The position numbers were made by a program, and so were the translations under genes. The notes beneath the pieces were generated by a model that saw only the letters and a list, made by a program, of their open reading frames with translations, did no database searches and was not told the DNA's origin. DNA of 64,000 nucleotides from assembly GCA_035772785.1 (NCBI GenBank), contig JAOCPU010000005.1:558001-622000 (forward strand), written 5' to 3'. This document shows, piece by piece, positions 48,873 through 60,240 of this stretch (position 1 is the first letter of the stretch; each line of letters starts with the position of its first letter). This DNA is from Phlebiopsis flavidoalba. Taxonomy: Eukaryota; Basidiomycota; Agaricomycetes; Polyporales; Phanerochaetaceae.

Positions 48873-49580
48873 CCGTGTGCGTTTGACCTCCGTAAGTTAC
48901 CACCATGTACCAGAGTCGTTGCGATTTGTATGACTGATTCCCCTTTCTAGCAATTCTTCCTTGACACTTTTATTTTTATCTCATTCACCCTGTACCTGTT
49001 GATCGCTCTTGTATGTGAATCGATCTAATGAGGGTTTATGTATTTTATTTGTTATAGCGGTCTTGACTCAAAGTCTACGTAGCTCGAAGAGAATCCATTG
49101 TAATTAAATACGCCATGGCATGACGTAGTAGTCTATAATATTCGTCGAAGCTTGCTTCAAATTTGCGGGTCAGTCGGTCATTTGTATCTGAAGGGCAGAA
49201 GATGAGAATGTGATATTTAGAACGCTCGACTGCAATACCACGACTCTTTAAGAGTACTTTTCTTGATGAAATAGTCATTGTAAACTCACAAACCACCACA
49301 CCAGGAACTGCGGATGGGTGGATTATTGAAACGCCGCCGCCAATCGTGGCGTTGATCTCATCACACAGTGTCAATTCCGGATTAGGAAGGCAAGTTCGAC
49401 TTGTCTTCCCCCATCTTGCTCCCACACAAGTTCACGATGTCTATACCTCCCACTGCCGAGTCAACACACTGCCCAAAAACCAAATCATTGGCCACCATCT
49501 TATTTTAGTAACGTGCATGAGGAGCCACTGAAGGAGAGAAGAGACATGCAGTCAACGAGAACTCTCGGACGTTCTCCGCC
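48873..49580. other. Intergenic, no gene recognised
   Basis: A minus-strand frame at 49075-49425 (116 codons) reads fairly smoothly but has no recognisable motif. The rest is AT-rich 3' flank of the 47-kb gene and upstream sequence of FunK1-F. Confidence 0.3.
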
Positions 49581-52500
49581 ATGTCCTCACCTCAGCCCGA
49601 GACGCCCCGTACGCTCAAACAATATCCTACCTTTGTCTTTTCTGACGCTTTTCATCGGAAATAAGGGCATAATACTGCGAAGCCTAATATCAACACAGGC
49701 GGTCGACGCAACTCTTGTCTTCAAAGTTTACAGGCAGGTAGTACCACAGCTATCGGCCGACGCCTTCTTCGGAGCCAATGGCCTCCTGCCTCCGCTACCT
49801 CAACTCCCAGAAGGCGTAAATCTAGATATGGTCCTCGAAAGACTTCAAGGGGATTGCTCACGCCCGTTCGACACGAACAACAAGTGGAAGGGCTTCAGCG
49901 AGCCGTCGGATTTCATAGGCATCAAAGAAGACGAGGTTTTTGCTAGACTTCCCAGAATCGTCGATCGTATCGTAGAGGCCAGCGGTATTGACAAATCGAA
50001 AAGAACACTGATCTTCGAGTGCAACCCTGCCGGCATCCCTTCCTCAACTACGCGAGGCGATAGCTCGAAACCCGATTGTGTCGGGAGACTTGCCATCGCG
50101 GCTGCTGACTATAGTGAACGAGAATATGGACTGACGTGGCAATACCTGGAGAGTTTAAGGATGACCCGCCGGACCCCGCTGATGGGTGTGACTGTGAGTG
50201 CCTTATCCCGTATGTTCTCGTTGACACCGCGCTGACGACCCACCCACAAAGGATTTTGTGAAGGGTACTATGGTCATGCAGCTGCATTCTATGCGCGACG
50301 ACCCAAGAAGGAAGTTCGCATATGGATTTACGATCGACGGTTGTACGATGCGAATTTGGATATGCCAGTCGGATCTCCGATCTGGTGTTTTTGTCTCTTG
50401 GGCCTTGAACATCCACGAGGTGAGGCAAGATGATCACACATGCGGAATTGACAAAAAAATTAAACGCAGACATCAGCAACATAGCGAGCGTTTCGTGCAG
50501 TTTGTTTTTTCTCGCGATTAAAGTCTTCGCTAATCCCTTCCAGCTGCCGAACTCAGGGTGGGACCGACGATGCGTCAAGTCCCCTCCACTGACCCGCGGA
50601 GCGCCTGCTCGCTACGACATCGACCTCAATAAACAAGACATTACCGGACACATCGGTTGATTTCAAGTGCATAGGTGCCCGCAGAAGCCACTGACCAGGC
50701 ACGATGGAACTCGTGTGTGGGAAGTGACGGGATAGCTGATCAGTAGAAGCGCGAAGAGAGACACCATCGGCCCAAACGCTTTGGTCCTGACAGCGACTCC
50801 TGGGGTCGACGACAGCCGTTTTGCGCGAGGGAAAAATTCTGGCAAAGGATATCGAGGATTGCGGAGCAGCGAGTGGCAGGATACTTCCTCACGCAGATTG
50901 CCCATAAGTTCCTTCATAAAAGCTCTAACCTGGGCCGAGCGATGTCGCTGATGAGCGGAAGACAAAGACGATACAGTTTCACGGACATATGAATCGCGAT
51001 CGAACTGTTGAAGGAAGTCTGCCGTAGATTGTAGAAGTCAAGGTCAATCCAACACCGCTCGCAAGAGTCTCTCGCTCGCCGCAAGCCTGCAACCGCAGCG
51101 TTGACTGCAGTCCACGCGAAAGAGGGAACCTTGAAGGTCCCAGCTTCCAAGTCGGTACAGGGTTCGAAGGTCCATCACCGAATAATCTTCACGGAGGTCG
51201 GAAAGAGGGCTGACGGAGTTGATGCCTATCTACTCTGAAGTCTTTGATTGTCTTTGTGACGTCATATTTGGGTTTGTACTGGTACTCTGATACAGATTAC
51301 ATAGACTCGCAAACCAATTTTCTGCAGGCTTATGGGCGTTGCATAAGGGCGGGCCGAGTGCACAGAGACATCAGTATCGGAACAAACATCCTTGTCGTAA
51401 AATAAACGGGGGAAGCATCACTGATGTCGAATACGCTAAATCGGAGAAAGCAGGGCAACCCAACCAGGTAGTACAGATAGTACGTTCGGCTCATTCTTGC
51501 ACTGATTAGATATTGATGTTGTGGTTGGTTGCTCTCTCTAGGGCCACACGGTTTTTCATGTCACCAGAAGTTGACTGGTGTAGGCATCTGTACATGAAGC
51601 GCCCTCAGGGCAAAGGATGCGAACCCGACCCCCGCATCCGAAGCCAATGCAAGCGATAGCGAGAACGAAGATTACCTTGATGCGCTGATGGAGCAACGGC
51701 AGGGGTCGGAATATGGAGGACAGGCTCGAGCGAAAGCTCGGAAGGATCGGAAGGATCGAAAAAGCCGAAGAACCACACCAGTTGAACCCCAAAAGCCGTC
51801 GAGGCCTCTATTCCGAAACAACCCTCTCCATGATTTGGAATCACAGTCTTCTGGGGTCGCTCTATGGGTTTTATTGTGCTCGGAGTACGTGAGGAAGCAC
51901 ACGAAGCTGACGCAGGAAGAATGGGACGCACACATCGTACAGCAGCATGGATATTTTGCCGCTAAGCTGTTCTGTCAACCCACCTTCAGACAACAAGTCA
52001 TGATGCTAGGCCAACCGCGACTTTGTTTTCCCCTGGCACCGCTCGCAAAGCTTCTACCCCAGGTTCAGAAAGTTGCAACTTCTCTCAACGAATTTCGTAA
52101 CCTCTTGATTGCGTCGTACGAGGAGGCAGAGGCAACGAAGCTTGTGCTGGAGACCGACGTCGTTCCCTTCGATGTTGCAGAGAACTTGAACTTATACGAG
52201 AAGATCATTCGCATCTGTCCAGCACATCTCAGCAGAGTATGAAGAAAGACAAGAAATACCTCAGAATCATCATGAAAGGGGAGGATACTGTCCCAATCAA
52301 GATAGTCGACCGAGCTATGAGCCCCAGAATGGTCTGCGCTGAAACCAGCGGAGCGAAGGCGAGCGTTAGCAGAGTACGCTTGCAAACGCTCAAATGAAGA
52401 TGACGCCGCGTCAATGGAGCGACCACACGAAACGTAGGTGAAGACTACGGCCGACGGGGCTGCTGATCGAGCAACTGCACCTGATGTAGTGCACGACCCG

Positions 52501-52623
52501 TTTTCTAGGCGTATCCGAATGCGACAAAAAATCCCTACTGGGAAAGGTGGCGGCAGCGCTAGCAGAAGTTTCGACGCATGGTTGATGACTTCTCCTGAGA
52601 TCGAGCAGGGCCTACCTCAGTGA
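49581..52623 (+). CDS. FunK1-F: fungal-type protein kinase, heavily frameshifted
   Basis: FRNNPLHD-subtype FunK1. The start at 49581 gives MSSPQPETPRTLK. GANGLLPPLPQLPEGVNLDM (about 49772-49830), KWKGFSEPSDFIGIKEDEVF and TLIFECNPAGIPSSTTRGDS (about 50007-50065) form a long open N-terminal exon. RDDPRRKFAYGFTIDGCTMR (about 50295-50355) follows an intron. GTRVWEV is near 50707-50727. The Lys-strand region is poor (about 50750-51150). VHHRIIFTEVGKRADG (about 51171-51220) and RVHRDISIGTNILVVK (about 51355-51402, one residue longer than usual) precede ITDVEYAKSEKAG (about 51418-51460). The C-lobe has LFRNNPLHDLES then VALWVLLCSEYVRKH (about 51805-51905) and VVPFDVAENLNLYEKIIRIC. The end is uncertain between about 52435 and 52623. 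Linker acidity (SENEDYLDALMEQ) parallels FunK1-A. It could be a pseudogene: the LVLKD lysine is not clearly seen. Confidence 0.65.
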
Positions 52624-52877
52624 TATTTTTTGATGCGGTCGTTTCATCGAGCCGTTATCACACAACTCATGGTGTAGCTAAAGATTTAACAAAGAAAGCC
52701 TGTGGTTCACAAACAAATGACGATGACATGTCAAATATGTTTACACCAGTAGTAGCTATCTGAACAAGATTGTATCAGTGAACTGTATTCTCAGGGATTA
52801 CACCGGACATGCGTCAAGGATAGCACAAAGGCTGGACGAGTCACGAGCTTACACAACAGCCTACTGTAAGTTGGCAT

Positions 52878-55483
52878 CAGACTCGTGAGATAGATCCAAG
52901 GCGACTCGTCTCTTTGCTTTCCTGCAACCGGTCAGAGTCAGTCAAAAATTGCACACTAAGCTGAGAGCGCGTGAGCATGAGCGCACCTTGCTTGGTAATT
53001 TGCTTGAGTGATGCACACTCATCCTCCTTCGGCTTGACGTAGAGGTCGCCGTTGGCGAGAAGATAATCTTTGATGCCTAGGAGAACCCGGCAGATGGGCG
53101 CATGAAGACCGTCTGCAACACCAAAGTCCAGCGTAGAGCATTGTGGGCCAAGTCCTGCCTCTACATTAAGATATCGGATGACTAGCATCTGACGAAAAAC
53201 GGTTCGAGGTACTCGAGAATCGCCCGAACCTTGGGAAGGAGCTGGAGCTGATTGATGTAATTGAGAAGAAAATATTTGGCCTGCATAAACTGACGACCGC
53301 CTGAATGTTATATCATGGAAGAGTCTTGCGGCGACCCGAGGTCGCCTTGCTGGCTCATGAAAATCTTCCATTCTTCGTGCGAGAATGGAGTCATCCTTGT
53401 CGAAATCTGCACAGAGCACAGACCATAGAGTGACCCAGTAAATGGAATCCAAGTCATGCAAAGGGTTGTGTCTGAATAGAATTGTGGCCCCGTGACGGTC
53501 GAGCAGAGGTTCCCAGCGGGGTAATTTGTTCGAGTTGGCGCACCTCAATCTTCTGAGTTTACGACGGGCATATCCTGATCGTGTGAGTTCTCAAGCCAAA
53601 GATATTGCACTAGCTCGAACCTCTGGCGACATGAAGTATACAGTGCCCTCGACAGAATAATTTAGGGATGCAAAACGGTGGATTTTTGGTTATGACACTC
53701 ACTCTTTGCATGTGACACTGCTCCACCGCTGATTGTGGTTTAGCGTACTCAAAATCAGCAAGAACACCATGTCCATTCACGACGAGGATATTACCGACGC
53801 TGATGTCGCGATGAACCCATCGAATACGATGGAGCACTTGCCAAGGCTACAGTCCAAGAGCTATTAGAGCACTCACGGTGGCTGATGGACAGATTGAGAC
53901 GAACCTCGTACGACATGGCCCAGACAAAGAAAGACTTGAGAAAGAGGCCGGATTTGCGTAATTCGCTGTCCGACTTTCCTCCGTATACAATACGATGGTG
54001 GATTTTGGGGGCATAACGGGAGTACTCCGACACTTCTGTCTCTGAAATGTCGCTAGTGTCAATGGGATGACACTGAGGAGCAATTTTGCTACTTACGGCC
54101 AATTGGATCCGCTCTGCGCCTGATGACCTCGATAGTGCGATCCATTTCGCCATGTACCTTGACATTACCGTAGTCGACAGTACTGAGCAACGCAGATTCA
54201 AGAAACGCCAGATATTTGTGGAGTCCTTGTCTCGGCGGCTTGTTTGCGGATTTCTGGCCACAAAGTCGCCTTCAGCCGTGCGACCATCGTCAGCCCAACA
54301 GTCCTTGAGGGACGAGTTGCTTGTCCTCTCCCAACCTTGCCTCTGTTCGTGTCGAGTTCACGGACTTCCCATACTCTCGTAGCGCGGCCCGTCAACCTCT
54401 CGGCACTGGAGTCGGAGAGCAGTCTGATAGTTTTCTGTACCACTTGCTGTTGACCAGAATATCGTACTGTGGGTGCGGATGAGTCGTCGGATGTAACCCT
54501 CCTGATGGTGTCGTCCCAACCAAGTTGTAGGGCTCGGCAAAGACCACACGAAGAATAAACTCAACAAATATCTTGGGATCCTGGCAGCTTTGCTCAGTAG
54601 GGACAGGTATGCTCGGGTTCGATGTGCTTACTCGGTCATGTTAAACGGGCGAGGAGGTGAAGGACCTGAGCGGTTGGCAAACCACACATCCGCATCTCGG
54701 GCCATTTCTCCATAGTGAACCCAAAAACGAAACGACGGGTTGGATCATCGCGCATAATATGAGATATCGACCAGATTATCTTCGTGACGTCCTACCCTCT
54801 CATACGTCAGTGCGGTGACAAACATCTACTTGTAATGACTCACGTCTTGGAAGTTACTATCAGTGTCTTTTTTGTCTTGAACTCGGCCGGAACGGCGACC
54901 TCGATCCACTTCCTCTTGCCGTAGGGGAGGTCGGAGCCAAGCGCCGTGACCCTTCCAATACAGTCAGGTTTTGAATTTTTGTCGGGGGGGGGGGGGGGGG
55001 CGAAGAGAGCATTCCAGCGCACTCTCGGGTTGCATTCGAAAGTGAGCGTCGCGTTCGAATGCGCCGATTCCACTCGCTGCGGTAATCAGCGTCAATAATC
55101 TTCGGTAACGCCGCAAAAGCGTCATCTTCATGCTTCTCCCGGGGTGTAGGATGGTTCGGGTCCGGGATTAGTCCATCCTTCTCCTTCAGACAATTCTGGA
55201 GCGGGTAAGTTCGTCGAATAACTGGTCGATGTCGATGTCCGAGCGAAGCGCGGGGAAGAAATCCTTCGGGACCGGTGAAAACGGCTGGTCGGAATCTCCA
55301 AGATCAGCTCTTCAAGTTCTCCAAATACGACTCTACGACTTTGCACGGTGTTGGAGTTTGCGTCTGAGTGTCTGGTCTTATCGCGTGAGTAGGGAACATT
55401 AGCAACGTTGAGATGGACGGTTTGCCCATTGTTGCACACGACGGGGATGAATGCTGTGATCGGAGCTGTCCGGTTGTGTCCAT
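52878..55483 (-). CDS. FunK1-G: fungal-type protein kinase, tandem copy 1
   Basis: FRHNPLHD-subtype FunK1. The start at 55483 gives MDTTGQLRSQHSSPSC. ELEELILEIPTSRFHRSR lies about 55270-55325, and the TLTFECNPRV region (about 55020-55055) is interrupted by 17 G. KRKWIEVAVPAEFKTKK lies about 54865-54920. RGTRVWEVRELDTN lies about 54350-54395, and the Lys strand (VLKDCW) is readable with one slip (about 54290-54315). An intron lies near 53850-53890. RWVHRDISVGNILVVNGHG (about 53765-53820) and LADFEYAKPQS follow, with DFE at the DFG place. LFRHNPLHDLDSIYWVTLW (about 53425-53480), LDFGVADGLHAPICRVLLGI (about 53070-53130) and YVKPKEDECASLKQ complete it. A probable last intron joins KQ to ESKETSRLGSISRV, ending near 52878. 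Kinase motifs are present; integrity is doubtful because of the G17 tract. Confidence 0.78.
54984..55000. repeat. Homopolymer of 17 G inside FunK1-G
   Basis: A G17 tract lies in the coding region after AAATTCAAAACC-type sequence. The paralogue FunK1-H has TTTTCGTCGCGAAGGGAG at this place with no such run. Confidence 0.9.
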
Positions 55484-55967
55484 GACGCTTTTACGCTCCA
55501 AAATGAGTGTATACTGGGCCAGCCGTACCGTGTGCTAATTATTTGTCTGGCACGGAAGACGTGTATGAGATGAAGGCATATGCATGAGACGGGGTGTCGC
55601 GGAGAAGCAGCCAGAGAGAAAAACAACTTGTTCCAAGAACCGACCTGCCATATTCGGAGTAGAGGGTGTTGATGGAATCTGGGCCACGTGCAGAGCGTGC
55701 GAGTCCATTACCATATACACATATTGACGGGCCTTCCGCGGACTGGTGCCACTACATTTGCACTACATGGCCACGATGAAGTTGATGTCATGTTCATGTT
55801 CTGGTTGTTCACAAAACCAATCGACGCGCTCGACGGTGAGCGGGAAGCCGACGCGAGCACACGCACGGGTGGCGTGACGTCATTTTGAGGCCTTTACTTG
55901 ACGGGCAGTGAGCTTGGTCGTCGAGCATGGCATCATCGCTGGCGCCGCTTTCGCAATGGCCAAAAAG

Positions 55968-56165
55968 TGTATACACGGCCTTGTGACCTGCGGGACCACC
56001 ATATTGTGATTCGGTGCCCCTACAGACTATAGCATACACGCCCGTAGAAGAAACGAAGCCAATAAAATCCGATAGGGCGTGTGTATGCAAACACAGGCAA
56101 CGCGAGACGAGTTTACGAGAAGCAAGAATCGGGCTCACTTGCGCGCACCCTCTCGTCCACATCGT
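55968..56165 (-). pseudogene. PEPCK 3'-end remnant
   Basis: About 200 bp resembling the last codons and 3' flank of the PEPCK gene at about 1868-2070. TACACGGCC, TGCGGGACC, GATTCGGTGC, AACTATA / GACTATAGCATACACGCCCG and AATAAAA-C-AAGCC occur in the same order. Then comes CGCGCACCCTCTCGTCCACATCG, matching the codons for the DVDEKVRA C-terminus on the minus strand. The rest of the gene is absent. It lies between the two tandem FunK1 units. Confidence 0.6.
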
Positions 56166-56184
56166 AGCATGAATGTTGTAAATT

Positions 56185-59135
56185 CACGAGATTACACAAC
56201 AGCTTACTGGCCAATGCGACTCGTCTCTTTGCTTTCCTGTGACTGGTCAGAGTCAGTCAGAAACTGCACACTAACCTACTGAGAGCGTGTGAGCACGAGC
56301 GCACCTTGCTTGGTGACTGCTTGAGTGATGCAATACTCATCCTCCTTCGGCTTGACGTAGAGGTCGCCGTTGGCGAGGATAGATAATCTCTTATGTCCAA
56401 GAGTAATCTGGCATATGGGGCGGGATGAAGACCGTCTGCAACATCAAAGTCGCAGGCGTAGAGCGTTGCGGGCCAAGTCTCGCCTCTGCCTTGCGATATC
56501 GCGCAAACTAATATCTCATTAAAGCTTTCTAGCTTCTCGAGAACCTTCGGACCTTGGGAAAGGAGTTGGAGCTCATTGAGGTAATCAGGGAGATAATCTT
56601 GGGTTTGCATAACATTTTGGCCTGAAGGTTATATCGCGGAAGAGTCCTTGCGGCGAGGTTGCCTTGGTGGCGCATGAAATCTTCCATTCTTCTTGCGAGA
56701 TGGAGTCATCCTTGTCGAAATCTGAGCAGACCATGGACCATAGGGTGACCCAGTAAAACAGAATCCAAGTCGTGCAGTGCAGGGGGTTGTGTCTGATATA
56801 GCACCTGCGGCCTTGTGGTTGGTTCACTAGAGGGTTTCCACGAAGCCATTCCCGTGAATTGGCGCTTTAATTCCTCCTTGTCTAATACGGGCACCATCTG
56901 GCCTGGCTTATCACGATAAAGATACTTCACTAATTCAACTTCTGGAGACATGAAGTATAGCGGTGCCCTAGACAAGCTAATCTGGGTACACAGAATGGTG
57001 GATTTGAACATGACACTCACTGTACGCATGCTATGCTGTTTTGCCCCACCGCAGACTAGGGGTTTAGCGTATTCGAAGTCGGAAAGAAATACCACAGCCG
57101 TTCACGACAAAGAATATTCCCGAATGCTGATGTCTCGATGAACCCATCGAATACTATGGAGAGCTGCCAAGGCTAGGGTTTGATAGAAACTGTTAGGAAG
57201 TTCACGGCGGCTGATAATCAGATCGAAACAAACCTTGAACGACATGGCTAAGGCCAAAGAAAAACTTCCGAGAGAGACCTTATTTGCGTGATTTCGCTGT
57301 CCAACCCTCTCCGATATGATGCGGTGGTGGACCTTCGGGCCATAATGAAGGTGCTTAGGCACCTCCGTCTCTGGGACGTCAGAAGAATCGACAGGAGGAA
57401 GCTGACTAACAAGTCTAACTCGATCAACCGGGTCCGCCTTGATCCCGAGGTACTTCTTCTCAATCTTTCTGAGATCCTGTCCGCGCCTGACGACCTTGGC
57501 AGTATGGTCCACTTCACCGTACACGTCGACGTTGCCATAGTCAACAGTGGATGGAGTATGGAGAGCCAATCGAGCATCCCTCGTCAGCGGCTTGTTTGCG
57601 AATTTTCGCCATCAAGTCGCCTTCAGGGGTGCGGCCATCGTCAGCCCAGCAGTCCTTGAGAACGAGTGGCTTATCTTCCTCGAGCTTCTTCCCGTCCGCA
57701 TCAAGCTCCCGGACCTCCCATACCCGCGTGCGCGCGGCCCCTTAGAACTTCAGCGGCAACATTTGAGAGCAGCCTCCGGACAGTTCTGTACCACTTCTTG
57801 TTGACCAAAATATCGTACTGGGGTACGGCATGAGCCGTCAGATGGGAGTCTCTTGATGGTCTCGTCCCAGCCAAGTTGGTGGGGTTTCGCAAAAACCACA
57901 CGAAGAATAAACTCGATGAAGAGCTTTGGGTCCTGATAGCCTACCTCAGCGAGGATCATACGTGTGTTCAGGTCACAGATTCGCTTTTACATTGTTTATG
58001 TCGAACGGCTCGGAAGTGAGGACGTCTGAGCGGCTGGCACGCCACATCCGCATTGACCATTTTTCTATAGTGAATCCGAAGACAAAACGACGAGTTGGAT
58101 CATTGCGCATGATATGAGTCATCGACCAGATCACTTTCGTGGCGTCCTATCCTCATACGTCAATGCGATGAGGAGCGCACATTTACTTGTGATGACTCAC
58201 ATCTTGAAAGTTACTATCAGTGTTCCTTCTCTTGAACTCGCCCGGAACGGCGACCTCGATCCACTTCCTCTTGCCGTATGGAGGTCGGAGCCAGGTGCCG
58301 TGACCCTTCCGATACAATCCGGTTTCGAATTTTCGTCGCGAAGGGAGCACTGCCAGCGCACCCTCGGGGTTGCATTCAAAAGTGAGCGTCGCGTTTGACG
58401 CGTCGATTCCACTCGCTGTGATGATTGCATCAACAATCTTCGGTAACGACGCGAACGAGTCGTCTTCATGCTTCCCTAGGGGGAGGAGGTCAAAGACGGA
58501 CCATCCTTGTTGCGTCAGATTTCGAGAGCGGGTAAGTTCTTCGAATACCTGGTCGACGTCGATGTCCGAGCGAAGCGGGGAAAGAAATCCTCGGGACCTG
58601 GTAAAACGGCTAGTCGGAATCTCCAAGATCAGCTCTTCAAGGTCTCCAAGCAGGACTCTACGAGTTTGCACAGTGTTGGAGTTTGAGTTTGAGCGTTCGG
58701 TCCTATCTTCCGCGAGAAGGGAACACCAGCTAAAACGCCGAGTACGGGCGGCCTGCCCACCGTTGGGATATGACGGGGATGAACGCTGGGAGCTGTCCAC
58801 TGTGTCCATGCCGATTTGACGCTCCAGAGCGTATGTCTATTGAGCCGCCGCACCGTGTGCTAATTATTGTCAGGCGCAGAAGTCGTGTCTGAGAGGAGGC
58901 TCAAGGAGAAGCAGTATTCAGAGAAAAAATGATTGAAGTTCCAAGAACCGACCTGCCACATTCGGAGGAGGCGTTGATGGGGTCCTTGCTACGTGCGTGC
59001 GCAAAGCGTGTGAGTCCCATTGCCATATACACATCGACGGCCTTGGGAGGTGCCACTACATTTGCACCTACATGGCCACGATGAAGTTGAATATCATGTT
59101 CATGTTCTGGCGTTCACAAGACCCAAATGTTGTGC
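56185..59135 (-). repeat. Tandem duplication unit 2 (FunK1-H plus upstream)
   Basis: Direct repeat of 52850-55810. Both units end upstream with CATTTGCAC-TACATGGCCAC and ATGAAGTTGA near 59085. The units are separated by about 370 bp containing the PEPCK remnant. Confidence 0.75.
56204..58809 (-). CDS. FunK1-H: fungal-type protein kinase, tandem copy 2
   Basis: Paralogue of FunK1-G with a cleaner N-terminal exon. From 58809 it reads MDTVDSSQRSSPSY, then LLGDLEELILEIPTSRFTRS (about 58590-58650), SDIDVDQVFEELTRSR and NATLTFECNPEGALAVLP (about 58340-58400). WIEVAVPGEFKRRNTDSNFQ then leads to an intron-1 donor (about 58200). KTKRRFVFGFTIEKWSMRMW-like sequence lies about 58030-58110. RVWEVRELDADGKK and LVLKDCWADDGRTPEGDL lie about 57610-57730, the latter with the ATP-lysine. 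HYGPKVHHRIIS precedes WVHRDISI (about 57125-57155); the next residues are frame-shifted. DFEYAKP lies about 57055-57085. HNPLHxLD, DFDKDDSISQEEWK (about 56690-56735) and FDVADGLHP follow. The end KETSRIGQ is at TAA 56206-56204. About five frame slips occur. Confidence 0.78.
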
Positions 59136-59143
59136 TCTTATTA

Positions 59144-60240
59144 TCAGTCATAGCACTGCTTTCCTTTTCCTTCTCTCAATCTCCTCCAACGCCCACCCCT
59201 CAGGTCGTCGTCCGGGAAGAACGGCATCTCATGCACTCTCTCTTTTTCATGCGCCAACAAGACCACTACGTTAGTGTACTGCTTGTTCAGCGTCTTCAGC
59301 GCCTCTCCACCGTCCTGCGCGCGCGCCACGATGTCCTGATGGCTATGCGCAGGAGCTGACGGTCCGTTCGCCGGGATCGTAGCACAGTCGGTTATGACAC
59401 GTGTCGCCCGCGAGAAACACGAAGCTGTCGGGGGCAACGCGTGCGGCAGCGGTGAGGTGCCCTGCGACATGCCCCGGCGAGTCGACGAGGTAGAGCGAGC
59501 CATCCCCGAAAGAAGTCTATTGCGCGGTTGTATGGCCCGAAGGGTGCGACCTTTTTTGTACTTTTGTGGGTCGGCGAAGTCAATGAAGTTGGTGGAGATG
59601 TCTTGGGGGAGAGCAAGGTATGGGCTCGTGGGGTTTGTCGGGTATGTGTCTTCGGTGAGGAGCACTTTGCCGTCCGATCCGAGAGTCAGCTCTGCGTGTG
59701 CAAAGTCGTCAGGGTTGCCAGTGTGGTCCCAGTGGAGGTGACTGTTGCACCATACGTAAATGCGAATCACAGGTTGATCACACATCCATACCTGAGAATG
59801 ACTTTATTGATCTCCTTGGGGTCAACACTTCCTCTTCTCAGGACATCTGCCATATCTTCATCACAGTATTGCGCAACCCGCACGAAAATTTCTCCAGCGT
59901 GGAAATCAAGGCAAGGCGGCCAGCCTTTGGCATGCTGCGAACAAAGAATCGTTTCAGTCTTCAACCCTCCTGCTTTTCATATGCAGCCCACCTTTCGCAT
60001 ACCGAGGTCGAAACAGCGTCCGACCATAGGTGGGATGCGTGATCATGAACGCGATGAATGGTACCTCACACCCGACATCTTCTGGGTCATCAATTTTGGT
60101 CTTGGAATATTATCCTGTACGGGAGCCAGAGGCCCCAACGTGCAAGGCATGTACGGTGACGTAGGTCTGATTCTCAACATCACTTGGAAGAGGTGGACTG
60201 GGAATCGTAATGTAGTATGTAGGCGGGGTAGAGTCTCTGG
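59144..60240 (-). CDS. Metallo-beta-lactamase-fold hydrolase
   Basis: A cytosolic MBL-fold protein of a type common in Agaricomycetes; substrate unknown. The N-terminal part (about 60100-60240) reads PPTYYITIPSPPLPSDVENQ then TYVTVHALHVGASGS; I see no certain ATG. FIAFMITHPT and DLGMRK (about 60000-60055) precede a likely intron and HAKGWPPCLDFHAGEIFV (about 59890-59942). GSVDPKEINKVILR (about 59780-59825) and an intron lead to SHLHWDHTGNPDDF (about 59700-59743), the HxHxDH metal-binding motif in its usual place. FGPYNRAIDFF (about 59510-59545) and DSPGHVAGH (about 59470-59500) follow. VFLAGDTCHN lies about 59390-59420, where the Asp is another metal ligand. The C-terminus is HEKERVHEMPFFPDDD. 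Single-base slips near 60020, 59555 and 59400 are needed. Confidence 0.8.

Larger units (their letters stand above)
52850..55810 (-). repeat. Tandem duplication unit 1 (FunK1-G plus upstream)
   Basis: Direct repeat of 56185-59135. Homology covers the kinase, its 3' flank (GCGACTCGTCTCTTTGCTTT near 52901) and about 330 bp upstream, up to CATTTGCACTACATGGCCAC near 55750. Confidence 0.75.
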
